Of a DNA stretch of 47,527 bases, positions 17,680-25,816 are shown one piece after another. The stretch covers positions 1 through 47,527 of the forward strand of contig CALFVL010000019.1 in assembly GCA_937928425.1 (NCBI GenBank). The letters are read 5' to 3'. Position 1 is the first letter of the stretch; every line of letters begins with the position of its first letter. Under the pieces are notes generated by a model. The model was not told the origin of the DNA. It saw only the letters and a list, made by a program, of their open reading frames with translations, and searched no databases. A program made the position numbers and the translations under genes. This DNA is from an uncultured Verrucomicrobiales bacterium (GTDB lineage Bacteria > Verrucomicrobiota > Verrucomicrobiia > Verrucomicrobiales > Akkermansiaceae).

Positions 17680-19520
17680 GAAGAGGTTTTGTTAAGCCAG
17701 AGTTGGAGGATGAGGAGTGCTGCGAGTTTTTTAAGGGGAAGAAAGGTGGTGGCCTTAAGCAAGGGGGTGATGGCTTTACGATTTAGAAAGGGGTGCGGTG
17801 AGGAAAGAATATCTGAGGCCATGCTGATGAGCGGTTTACGCCAAGTGGGGTGTTCTAGGGGGAGGTAGAAGGGTTGTTTAGGGCGGTGGGTGATGCTCGG
17901 CGGGAGGTGACGGGCTGCTAAGTGGCGCCAAATTTTTTTGTCGATCCGGGGAGAGATTTTTTGAGAGTCGGGAAGGCTAAAGGCGAAGTCGATGAGGCGA
18001 TGGTCTAGGAAGGGGGCACGGTATTCGAGGGAGTGAGCCATGCTATTGCGGTCTTGGCGGATCAGTGACCAGTCGGGGAGCCAAGAGGAATACTGTGGGG
18101 TGAGGAGAGTGGAGAGATCTGTAATCTTAGGGTAGGCTGGGGGAGGTGTTTGAGCGGGAAGTAGGTCTGGGTTCAAGAGGGCACGGACTTCAGTAGGAGT
18201 GAAGAGTGAATGCAGTGAGGTGGCACGCTCTTGAGCAGGAAGAGACCCGAATGAGCGGAGGTAGTGGGTGATTTTCTTAAGCCCTTCTGGGCCGAGCTCT
18301 GCCGGAAAATTAGCAAGGCGATTAAGGAGAGATGTGGGTAAGAGGGGGAGAGTGGAGGCACTCAGAAATCGTCCGATCGGACCAAGTTTCTGAGCAAGGA
18401 GAAAGGCTTTTTGGAAAGAGTAGCCCGCAAAGTGCTCGTCTGGACCTTCTCCTCCAAGGGCGACTTTAGCTCCCAAGCTGCGGCTGTGCGAAGCAAGGTG
18501 GTCGAAGGCAAGGATGAGAGGGTCCCCAATAGGCAGATCCATTTGTGAGATGACCTCTGGGAGCTTGCTAAGCGAGGCAGGTGTGAGCTGGGTAGGATGG
18601 TGAGGAAGACCGAGGTGTTTCGCGGTAGCGAGGGCGGTAGCATTTTCATCCGAATCAGCTCCGAAGCTCACAGAGAGAGTGGGAATATCACTGAAGCCAA
18701 GATCGCGGAGGTAGTGGGCGAGGAGGGCAGAATCCACTCCACCAGAGAGGTAGACACTGAGAGGAACGTCCGACTGGAGTGCGAGCTCGACAGATGAGCG
18801 GGCGAGTTGGTCTAGGCGATCGAGGTGATTACTGGAGTTACTTCCGGCAGTGGGAGGGAGAGGATGTGGCTGCCAGTAGCGAGTCATTTGGCGACTGCCA
18901 TCTTTTTGGATGAGGGTCCAATGCGCGGCCGGGAGGGTTTCGATTTCTTGATAGAGAGTTTGCGGCTCTGGCAAGTAGCGGAGCTTTAGCCAGGTGCTCA
19001 GTTGGGTGAGGTCAGGGCGTAGAGGGACTCGGGCAGCGCAGAGGGCTTTAATCTCAGAGGCGAAGCGTAGGGGGCCGCTGTCAGGGGTGGTCAAATAAAG
19101 GGGTTTTTGTCCGCAGCGATCTCGGGCGAGGAAGAGGGAGTCGTCTCTTTCATCATGGATTGCGAGAGCGAACATCCCGTTGAGTTTCATCGGGAGTTCG
19201 CTGCCCCACTCGCGGTAGGCCGCAGGGAGGATCTCGGTATCACAAGTGCTGTGAAATTGGTGTCCCAACTCTTGAAGCTCTGAGCGGAGCTCTTGCCAGT
19301 TATAGATTTCGCCGTTGCAGATGGCGTGTAAGCGTTGGTCAGAGCTGCTGAAGGGTTGCTGGCCCCCATTAAGGTCAAGGATAGCGAGGCGGGTCATGCC
19401 TAGGCTGACTTGCGCACTGTGATGGATCCCTTCGCCATCTGGACCACGGTGGCGAAGAACGCGTAGCATCTGCCCGAGTTGTTCAAGAGAGAGTTGATGG
19501 CCTCCAGCAATTCCACACAT
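17676..19520 (-). CDS. asnB: asparagine synthase (glutamine-hydrolysing) family amidotransferase
   Basis: A 614-residue AsnB-family enzyme. The N-terminal glutaminase domain begins MCGIAGG with nucleophile Cys2, followed by RHRGPDGEG and CNGEIYN. The C-terminal synthetase domain has the ATP PP-loop SGGVDSALL near residue 254, GGEGPDEHFAGY, and YRAPFLDHRLIDFAFSLP. Members in polysaccharide operons often amidate sugar acids rather than make asparagine, and the context here (first gene of an operon with two redox enzymes and an epimerase) favours that. A 13-bp palindrome lies 28 bases upstream of the start. Confidence 0.9.
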   Translation of the reverse strand: MCGIAGGHQLSLEQLGQMLRVLRHRGPDGEGIHHSAQVSLGMTRLAILDLNGGQQPFSSSDQRLHAICNGEIYNWQELRSELQELGHQFHSTCDTEILPAAYREWGSELPMKLNGMFALAIHDERDDSLFLARDRCGQKPLYLTTPDSGPLRFASEIKALCAARVPLRPDLTQLSTWLKLRYLPEPQTLYQEIETLPAAHWTLIQKDGSRQMTRYWQPHPLPPTAGSNSSNHLDRLDQLARSSVELALQSDVPLSVYLSGGVDSALLAHYLRDLGFSDIPTLSVSFGADSDENATALATAKHLGLPHHPTQLTPASLSKLPEVISQMDLPIGDPLILAFDHLASHSRSLGAKVALGGEGPDEHFAGYSFQKAFLLAQKLGPIGRFLSASTLPLLPTSLLNRLANFPAELGPEGLKKITHYLRSFGSLPAQERATSLHSLFTPTEVRALLNPDLLPAQTPPPAYPKITDLSTLLTPQYSSWLPDWSLIRQDRNSMAHSLEYRAPFLDHRLIDFAFSLPDSQKISPRIDKKIWRHLAARHLPPSITHRPKQPFYLPLEHPTWRKPLISMASDILSSPHPFLNRKAITPLLKATTFLPLKKLAALLILQLWLNKTSS

Positions 19521-19547
19521 AAGGTTAGGGTCAAGGAGTTTAGGCAG

Positions 19548-19560
19548 AGTAAACTTTACT
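19548..19560. promoter_or_regulatory. 13-bp palindrome upstream of the asnB-like operon
   Basis: AGTAAA-C-TTTACT, perfect arms of 6 bases, 28 bases before the operon's first ATG. The position suits an operator, but it is a single copy and could be chance in an AT-rich region. Confidence 0.25.
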
Positions 19561-19760
19561 GACCAGCGAACAATTAGGAAGAATGTATCCGTTTTACTTC
19601 TTTTTTGAGCGTCGAAGAAAGGGCGCTTATGGGTGCTTTTTTGTCCTTTTTGCTTTGGTGATCTAAGCGTCTCTCTCTCTTTAAAATTTCAGCATTTTTT
19701 AAAATAAACTCTAATTCAGAAGGGTGTTATTTAGTAACTCCCTCTGTTTAAATGGATTCT

Positions 19761-19784
19761 AAGCACCGGAAGGTGTTTTTTTTT
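19761..19784 (+). terminator. terminator-like hairpin upstream of the PEP-CTERM gene
   Basis: A 7-bp stem AAGCACC/GGTGTTT with one G-U pair around a GGAA loop; nine T run from the end of the right arm. It ends 55 bases before the PEP-CTERM start and no gene lies just upstream on this strand, so it may end a leader or small RNA. Confidence 0.5.
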
Positions 19785-19796
19785 AAAATTTTCTTC

Positions 19797-19825
19797 TTGA
19801 GAGTTTTAATTTTCTTATTTATCAA
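19797..19825 (+). promoter_or_regulatory. candidate promoter of the PEP-CTERM gene
   Basis: TTGAGA, a 17-bp AT-rich spacer and TATCAA. It would start transcription about 8 bases before the ATG, a near-leaderless transcript. AT-rich sequence makes chance matches likely. Confidence 0.3.
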
Positions 19826-19839
19826 GATCTCACCCTATT

Positions 19840-20646
19840 ATGAAAAAACAAAATGAAATTGCGAAGAGATCTCCAGATACTTGGAGATCGGCTAGACTGT
19901 TGCTAGTTGCTGTACCTCTAATGAATTGGTCAGTGGTCAATGCTCAGTCCGGTCAGACTTTTCGTCTCAGTGACTTTCTTGCACCTGATGGTTCAGGAAC
20001 TGTTGTCGGGGTAGCGAACACTGGGTTTTCACCTTCAGACGTCGAGACCACTGGAAATTTCCGCCAATCGGATGGAGTGGCGGGAGATCCTTCTTTCTTT
20101 AATGCGATCCTCGTGGGGAGTAACTACGGAGGGCCAGACATCTACCGCTCTGTTCTAACCTTCGATCTGTCATCACTTCCGACCGCACCAGCAGGCTTCT
20201 CTTACCAAGTCACGGATCTTTCACTGACATTGGAAGTCAGTGGTGGTACGAATGACGGGCGTCCTGCGACCTTAATTGATTTTTACGAAGGAAGTTTTGC
20301 GACCGGGGCTCTCCCTGGGGCCGCTGATGCCTCCGTTTTGTTTAACTCACCAAATGGAACATTCGTGACAACGTCACTCGGAACTCCTTCCTTGGATTTA
20401 AATACTGATTCCAGTGTGTCCATCACGCTAGATGCAAGAAACGCAGCAGCAAATCCTGGAAGTAATTTCTACACCTTTGGATCAGGAGGCGGTCCTAACA
20501 TCGGCTTCGGTGGAACAAGTGCTATTCAATTAGCCCCTGAACTGGGTTTGACCTTTGAATTAGTTGCCAGTGTCCCAGAACCGAGCTCGGTGCTGTTTCT
20601 GCTCTCAAGCTTTGTCGGAGTTCTTGGGATTCGTCGCAGAGCCTAA
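19840..20646 (+). CDS. PEP-CTERM sorting domain-containing exported protein
   Basis: A 268-residue secreted protein. The N-terminus has a positive region and a hydrophobic stretch (LLLVAVPLMNWSVVNAQS), a plausible signal peptide cleaved after residue 36 or so. The C-terminus is a PEP-CTERM signal: VPEPSS, then a hydrophobic helix and the basic tail IRRRA, the substrate of an exosortase. The body looks like a beta-sandwich, with the phrase RSVLTFDLSSLP as in DNRLRE-like repeats of surface proteins. Function is unknown; such proteins usually go to the surface or matrix. Codon use is more AT-rich than neighbouring genes near the start. No exosortase is in the window. Confidence 0.9.
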   Translation: MKKQNEIAKRSPDTWRSARLLLVAVPLMNWSVVNAQSGQTFRLSDFLAPDGSGTVVGVANTGFSPSDVETTGNFRQSDGVAGDPSFFNAILVGSNYGGPDIYRSVLTFDLSSLPTAPAGFSYQVTDLSLTLEVSGGTNDGRPATLIDFYEGSFATGALPGAADASVLFNSPNGTFVTTSLGTPSLDLNTDSSVSITLDARNAAANPGSNFYTFGSGGGPNIGFGGTSAIQLAPELGLTFELVASVPEPSSVLFLLSSFVGVLGIRRRA

Positions 20647-20692
20647 GCCTTGAACACTAAGCGACGTGGGTCATTACTTTCACTTCGAGAGA

Positions 20693-22255
20693 ATGTCTGC
20701 GTGGCTACAATCGTTTCTAAAACGCCGTCCGCTACTTTCAGCGGGGGGCGTTTTTCTTAGTGTCATTGCGGCGGCTTGTTGGGTTTTTGGCGATGTTGTT
20801 TCGTTTCAGCCTCTCCTTTATGATGATCCTGAGTATTTGACTGGGAGGCCCGCAGGGTTCGGCTTAGCTTATTGGAGAGAGTTGACTACGGCCTCGGTCG
20901 TCAACTTATGGCACCCACTCACGGTATTTTCTCATGATTTAGTGGAGCGATTAGGAGGAAATGCCTTATGGCGGCACCACCTAGTGAATATTCTCTTGCA
21001 CCTTGGAGTGGCTTGCTCGCTTGTTTATTGGTTAAGGGGTCTATCTTGGTCTCTGAGCTCAGCCTTAGCAGTGGTGCTGGTATGGATGTTTCACCCTTGC
21101 TTAGTGGAGTCAGTGGCTTGGGTTTCTGGTAGGAAAGATATTCTGAGTGCCTTATTTATTTTATGGTCCTTGGGCGCAGCAGCGCGAGGAAAGTCGGTTT
21201 ACCTCGTTTTCTTTCTCGCAGTGGGGGCGCTTTTAGCAAAACCCGTGGCGGTTGTCCTCCCTGGGGTTTTGCTTATTCAAGACCTCGCGCTACGTGGAAA
21301 AAGTTTATGGGATGTGCGAGAGTGGTGGGGTTTATTACGGAGGTATGCTGCGGTGGTTCTCGTGTCATTGGTGGTGATTCTCGTGACTTTAATTTTCCAA
21401 GGTCAGGGGGGGCAGGCGATAGAGGATCCTCGGACTGGAATGGAGCGACTTACGGGAGCTGGCTGGGCTTTATGGGGAGCGCTCAGGCTTTGGTTTTATC
21501 CATTTGATCTGCACACTGCTTACGATGATCCAGCAGTTCTACCTGTGATTTTTGGACTCTTTGCCTTTGTCCTGATGGGGGGAGCTGCGTGGGGGATGAC
21601 GAGTTCTCGCTTGAGCGTGACTTGGCGCTTGGGCTTAGCTTTATTTCTGCTGTTCTTACTCCCCACTCTGGGTTTTATCAGGGCTGGGAATCACTTGGTG
21701 GCGGACCGTTACCTGTATTTGCCCGGCTTGGGATTAAGTTTACTAGTCGTGCGTGGGCTAGGGGTTTTTCGTACTTGGGGACTCGCAGTTGCGATCATTT
21801 TGGCGGTGACCTTAGGCTCCTTTACGAAGGAGCAGCGAAAGCACTGGGTTGATACACGATCCCTGTTTGAACGGGTCTTAGAGATACGTCCTCAGCATTC
21901 TTATGCGCTAGGTAAGATCGGAACTCTTGAACGGATTGATGGACGCTTGGATTCGGCAAAAGATTACTACCACGCCTCCTTAGCGCAGGATTCTGGAAGC
22001 CCTGATGCTCATAAAAATTTAGCTGAGATGGCCTTAGAGGAAAAAAATTACAAACTGGCTCATCATCATTATGCACAGTTGCTTCAGCGGTGGAGGCGGG
22101 AAGTTTGGCTTTATGAGAGATTAGCAAAACTGGCCTTTAATCTGGGAAATTCTAAACAGGCCTTAAGCTACTTAGAGCGTGGTTTGCAGGTGGCAAGGAC
22201 TTCGGAGGAAGCGAGCCGTCTTGGACAGTTACAGGCAGAGATGCAGGCCCCCTAA
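20693..22255 (+). CDS. TMTC-like membrane glycosyltransferase with C-terminal TPR repeats
   Basis: A 520-residue protein with about ten membrane spans followed by roughly 140 soluble residues of tetratricopeptide repeats (YALGKIGTLERIDGRLDSAK, HKNLAEMALEEKNYKLAHHH, WLYERLAKLAFNLGNSKQAL). The membrane part matches bacterial TMTC-like GT-C proteins: an acidic pair in the first loop (LYDDPEYL), WHPLTVFSHDL, HHLVNILLHLG, FHPCLVESVAWVSGRKDILSALF and ADRYLYLPGLG. Eukaryotic TMTCs are protein O-mannosyltransferases; the bacterial substrate is unknown. ATG 20693 is used rather than a GTG 27 bases earlier. It follows the PEP-CTERM gene by 46 bases, suggesting cotranscription. Confidence 0.85.
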   Translation: MSAWLQSFLKRRPLLSAGGVFLSVIAAACWVFGDVVSFQPLLYDDPEYLTGRPAGFGLAYWRELTTASVVNLWHPLTVFSHDLVERLGGNALWRHHLVNILLHLGVACSLVYWLRGLSWSLSSALAVVLVWMFHPCLVESVAWVSGRKDILSALFILWSLGAAARGKSVYLVFFLAVGALLAKPVAVVLPGVLLIQDLALRGKSLWDVREWWGLLRRYAAVVLVSLVVILVTLIFQGQGGQAIEDPRTGMERLTGAGWALWGALRLWFYPFDLHTAYDDPAVLPVIFGLFAFVLMGGAAWGMTSSRLSVTWRLGLALFLLFLLPTLGFIRAGNHLVADRYLYLPGLGLSLLVVRGLGVFRTWGLAVAIILAVTLGSFTKEQRKHWVDTRSLFERVLEIRPQHSYALGKIGTLERIDGRLDSAKDYYHASLAQDSGSPDAHKNLAEMALEEKNYKLAHHHYAQLLQRWRREVWLYERLAKLAFNLGNSKQALSYLERGLQVARTSEEASRLGQLQAEMQAP

Positions 22256-22294
22256 TCGAGTCGATTGGAGAGGAACGAGCTTAGGCTCATAAAA

Positions 22295-22324
22295 AAGAAC
22301 TCTTTTTTCTAAGAGTTCTTCTTT
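22295..22324 (+). terminator. intrinsic terminator after the TMTC-like gene
   Basis: A perfect 10-bp stem AAGAACTCTT/AAGAGTTCTT with a 6-base loop, followed by CTTTT. Low GC content, but well placed between two transcription units. Confidence 0.7.
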
Positions 22325-22359
22325 TGAAATGTCTTCTTAAGTGAAAGGAATGTTCCATT

Positions 22360-22929
22360 GTGCCCCGAAGAAAACCACAGAAGGCTACTTGGCCCGATAT
22401 GATGCCCTCACCCGTTAGGAAAAAATCGGGCGAGAAATCGTCATCACTAGAGCGGGTCTTCGCTGCTGAGGAGGGTCCTCTTCTACGTTACGCGTTTTCC
22501 TTGCTTGGGCGTCGAGAAGTCGCTGAAGAGGTGGTTCAGGATGCTTTCTTAAAGCTTCATGAGCACTGGGATGAAGTAGAGATTCCCCGTGCTTGGCTCT
22601 TCCGCTGTGTGCGGAACTTGGCTCTAAATTTCCTCCGTAAGTCAAAGAAAGAGTCATTGGGTGAAAAGGTGGGAGAAGAGGTCTCGGCGCATCCACAACC
22701 GGACGATGAGCTCGGGAAGATGGAGGCAGTAGGCCTCGTCCAGATGCTCATCTCGGAGATGAACGAAGAAGATCAAATCATGCTCCGAATGAAATACTTC
22801 CAGCACCTCAAGTATCACGAAATCGCAGAGCGCTTAGAAGTGAGTGTGGGGAATGTGGGCTACCGCTTGCATCACCTTCTTAAGGACCTCGCAGAGCGCT
22901 TGCGCAAGCTCGGTATTCATCACTTTTAA
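22360..22929 (+). CDS. ECF-type RNA polymerase sigma factor
   Basis: A 189-residue sigma-70 family factor with region 2 (LLRYAFSLLGRREVAEEVVQ, then AWLFRCVRNLALNFLRK, about 43-94) and region 4 (EMNEEDQIMLRMKYFQHL and the helix-turn-helix YHEIAERLEVSVGNVGYRLH, about 130-175). Regions 1 and 3 are absent, as in ECF factors. The start is a GTG with AAAGGA about 10 bases upstream, one of the few Shine-Dalgarno-like sites in this window. It is followed after 15 bases by a membrane-anchored VWA protein that may be its anti-sigma partner. It probably directs transcription of its own operon; I could not identify its target promoter. Confidence 0.93.
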   Translation: MPRRKPQKATWPDMMPSPVRKKSGEKSSSLERVFAAEEGPLLRYAFSLLGRREVAEEVVQDAFLKLHEHWDEVEIPRAWLFRCVRNLALNFLRKSKKESLGEKVGEEVSAHPQPDDELGKMEAVGLVQMLISEMNEEDQIMLRMKYFQHLKYHEIAERLEVSVGNVGYRLHHLLKDLAERLRKLGIHHF

Positions 22930-22944
22930 GCTCCTCAGAAAACT

Positions 22945-25770
22945 ATGAACGATGATTTACAATCCTACATCGAGCCCGAGTTAGAAGCTCGGATTGTGGC
23001 TCTAGTTTTAGGAGAGGCGTCAGCCTTTGAGGGAGAGGAGTTGAATAAGCTCATTACTGAGCACGGTCATTTACAAGCTTACCGGAAGAGTCTGGAGGAA
23101 GTGCATGAACTTCTGGACCAGTCCTATCAGGAAGTGAGTTCAGAGGACTGGAAGCTATCAGCTGAGAGAAGGGGGCGAATTTTTTCTCAGTATACCAGCG
23201 CACCGCAGACTGGGTTGAGAGTGTCTAGGGAAGAGGATAAATCGGCGTGGCTAAAACCTAGTCTCATTCTCGCCTGTGCTGCGTGTTTCATCTTGATCTT
23301 TGTATTTGCGGCTTTGTTAAAAACACCGGAAGGAAAAGACGATCGTCTACTGGTCGCCTATACGGCGAGGCGAGAGAAGGAAAAGGAAAAGGCCGTCCTC
23401 GCGAAGCTTGACAAAGAGATATTAGATCAGGAGGAAATCGTTCTTGGTCAGCGAAGGGCGCTGACCGGCCTGATTCAGGAATATGGAATTCCGTATTTTG
23501 ATGGAGGAAGGTCGAATCCACTCGGTGCGCGTGAAGAAGATATTTCTAAGAGGGCTCAAGAGAGATTGGGGGAACATAGAGAGGAAAAAGAAGAGGTAGA
23601 GAGTGAGTTAAAAGACCGGATCGCGCGGGCAGATGGTGGGGATAGTGGACATTTACGGACTAAGCTGGATCGCCTTAATCGACAAGAGGCTCGCATGGGA
23701 GGCTTAATAGAAGATGTCCGTGATGATACGATCGAACTCTCGCTAAGGCAGCACGCTTACACACAAGCTAAGGATGAGTATATGGACTCACGAGAGCGCC
23801 TCGAGATCCTGAAGAAACAGCAAGAAGAGCTACGCGCTAGTTCTAGACAGCGTTTGGCAGCTCCTAGTGAGCCGAGACAGGTAGTGAGTCCACCTTTAGA
23901 AACGAGTGAGTCTCTTGCTGCGCTCGATGATCCGTTCGCTAGTTCCGAGGAGCCTCAAAAGAAGAAAATAGTATCATCGCACTCTAGTAAAAAGCCTGCG
24001 TATCCGGCAAGTCCTGCCGCTAGAGTCATCGCAGCGAGTGGGAGTAAGATACCCAGAACAGAAGTCCCGCTGCCCTCGACTGATTTTTCTAATGGTGAAA
24101 ATTTTGGCGAAGGCTGGGGTGATGGCGAACCGAAGAAAAGAGAGAACCCAAGCTCGCGCCCGAAAGTGAGCCATGGTGAGAGGTTTAAGTTTAACAAGAA
24201 GGATGTCCTTCCAAGAGATCCCGATCAGGAGGGGGCGGGTAGAGATGCACGTCGATGGTTGGAACGTGACTGGGAAACAGTTGTTCCGCCAAGTGGGGGC
24301 GAGTTGCCACCTTCAAGCGCCTTGTTATCCTTGGAAGATACTTTGAATGTTAGATCGAAGGAGATAGCCGTCTCAGAGTCAGACTCCTCAGGTGTTTCGG
24401 CAAAGAAAGAGTTAGCGCATAGTCGTCAAAGGAGGATGGATTTTGAAACGCCTGTTTCTGAGAGGAGCGATTCTACTTTTTCGCTGAATGTGAGTGATGT
24501 GTCGTTCAAATTGGCGAAGGCCGCGTTAGCAGAGGGGGCATGGCCGGAGGCTGGAAAAGTGCGGGGAGAGGAATTTGTCAATGCGCTGGATTATGGTGAT
24601 GCGCGACCTAGCCAGACTGAAAAGATGACTCAGGTGATCGAGCAGAGTGCTCATCCATTTATCCCACAGCGTAACTTAATGAGAATCGCCATGACTACGG
24701 CCTCGCTGGGGCGAAATACACTAACGCCTCTGCGGCTGACGATCGTATTAGATCAGAGTGGGTCGATGGAGGGCGGAGAGCGTGCAGAGAGTGTGAAGCG
24801 TGCCTTCGCTTTACTAGCAGCTCAGTTGACTCAGCGAGATGAGGTGACCTTGATCGGATTTGCTCGTAAACCTCGTCTTTTAGCAGAGCGTTTAAGAGGG
24901 GATAAAGCTCATGAATTGGTGAAAATTGTTTCAAATCCACTCACGGAGGGGGGGACGAATTTAGAAGAGGCCCTTTCTCTGGGCGCAAAAATGGCACGGC
25001 AGCAATTCCTACCAGAAGCGCAAAATCGGGTCATTTTAGTGACTGATGGAGCTGCAAATTTAGGGGAGGCTTTGCCAAAAAATTTAGCCAGTCAGGTGGA
25101 GTCGATGCGCGGTGGCGGGATCGCCTTTGATGCCTGTGGAGTGAGCGCAGACGGGCTGAATGATGAGATCTTGAGTGCCTTGGCGAAGCAGGGTGATGGG
25201 CGCTACTATTTTGTCGATCGCCCGGCGGATGCTGATGCTGGTTTTGCCCGACAGATTGCGGGAGCTCTCCGCCCAGCGGCCAAGAATGTGAAAGTGCAGG
25301 TGTTGTTTAATCCTGAGCGCGTGGAGAGCTTTAAGCTTTATGGATTTGCGCAACATCAGTTAGAGCGAAAAGACTTTAGGGATGATGCGGTGGATGCAGC
25401 TGAGATGGCAGCGGAGGAAAGCGGGGTGGCATTGTACCACTTTAAGCCACTCGCGGAAGGACGCGGGGAGGTGGGCACGGTATCGGTGCGTTTTTTAGAT
25501 CCTGCGAGTGGGGAGATGGTAGAGCGGACATGGAACATTCCTTATGAGCCTGAAGTGACTCTTTTTTCAGAAGCTAAACCCGGACTGCGTTTAGCGGCTG
25601 CGGCAGGACTCTTTGCTGAGAAGTTAAAAGAGAGTGCAGTGGGAGAGAGGGTGGAGCTGAAGAGGCTGAGACAAGAGGTGGAACGCTTGCAGCCGAGCTT
25701 TGGTTCTTACGAGAGCTTCCGAGAATTTAAAGCGATGTTGGGATGGGCGAGTGATAGGCTTGCAGATTGA
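22945..25770 (+). CDS. YfbK-type VWA protein with candidate anti-sigma N-terminus and coiled coil
   Basis: A 941-residue one-span protein. The first 105 residues are cytoplasmic (LEARIVALVLGEASAFEGEE..., helical, without a zinc motif) and could bind the sigma factor encoded 15 bases upstream. The membrane span is at about 107-127, followed by a charged coiled coil (about 140-310) and a Ser/Pro-rich linker. Next are the YfbK-type pre-VWA domain (FSLNVSDVSFKLAKAAL, about 515-590) and a VWA domain with an intact MIDAS: Asp603, Ser605 and Ser607 (DQSGS), a Thr near 671 (EGGTN) and Asp701 (VTDGA). A C-terminal YfbK-like domain closes it. Anti-sigma function is an inference from order and topology. 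It lies 46 bases ahead of the giant protein gene. Confidence 0.88.
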   Translation: MNDDLQSYIEPELEARIVALVLGEASAFEGEELNKLITEHGHLQAYRKSLEEVHELLDQSYQEVSSEDWKLSAERRGRIFSQYTSAPQTGLRVSREEDKSAWLKPSLILACAACFILIFVFAALLKTPEGKDDRLLVAYTARREKEKEKAVLAKLDKEILDQEEIVLGQRRALTGLIQEYGIPYFDGGRSNPLGAREEDISKRAQERLGEHREEKEEVESELKDRIARADGGDSGHLRTKLDRLNRQEARMGGLIEDVRDDTIELSLRQHAYTQAKDEYMDSRERLEILKKQQEELRASSRQRLAAPSEPRQVVSPPLETSESLAALDDPFASSEEPQKKKIVSSHSSKKPAYPASPAARVIAASGSKIPRTEVPLPSTDFSNGENFGEGWGDGEPKKRENPSSRPKVSHGERFKFNKKDVLPRDPDQEGAGRDARRWLERDWETVVPPSGGELPPSSALLSLEDTLNVRSKEIAVSESDSSGVSAKKELAHSRQRRMDFETPVSERSDSTFSLNVSDVSFKLAKAALAEGAWPEAGKVRGEEFVNALDYGDARPSQTEKMTQVIEQSAHPFIPQRNLMRIAMTTASLGRNTLTPLRLTIVLDQSGSMEGGERAESVKRAFALLAAQLTQRDEVTLIGFARKPRLLAERLRGDKAHELVKIVSNPLTEGGTNLEEALSLGAKMARQQFLPEAQNRVILVTDGAANLGEALPKNLASQVESMRGGGIAFDACGVSADGLNDEILSALAKQGDGRYYFVDRPADADAGFARQIAGALRPAAKNVKVQVLFNPERVESFKLYGFAQHQLERKDFRDDAVDAAEMAAEESGVALYHFKPLAEGRGEVGTVSVRFLDPASGEMVERTWNIPYEPEVTLFSEAKPGLRLAAAAGLFAEKLKESAVGERVELKRLRQEVERLQPSFGSYESFREFKAMLGWASDRLAD

Positions 25771-25816
25771 TTCGCAGTGTTCCGATTTAGCGATGATTAA
25801 CTTTTTTTTGACCCAG

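Larger units (their letters stand above)
19521..19839. other. 319-bp AT-rich divergent intergenic region
   Basis: Separates the asnB-like operon from the PEP-CTERM gene and is much richer in A and T than its surroundings. It holds a 13-bp palindrome near the asnB side, a short CT run (TCTCTCTCTC at about 19671), a terminator-like hairpin followed by a T run, and a candidate promoter next to the PEP-CTERM start. I see no coding region in it. Confidence 0.7.

Noticed and set aside
25700-25816. Upstream extension of the giant protein overlapping the VWA gene
   Set aside because: The signal peptide begins at 25817 or 25820; the extension would bury it and overlap the VWA coding region by 70 bases.
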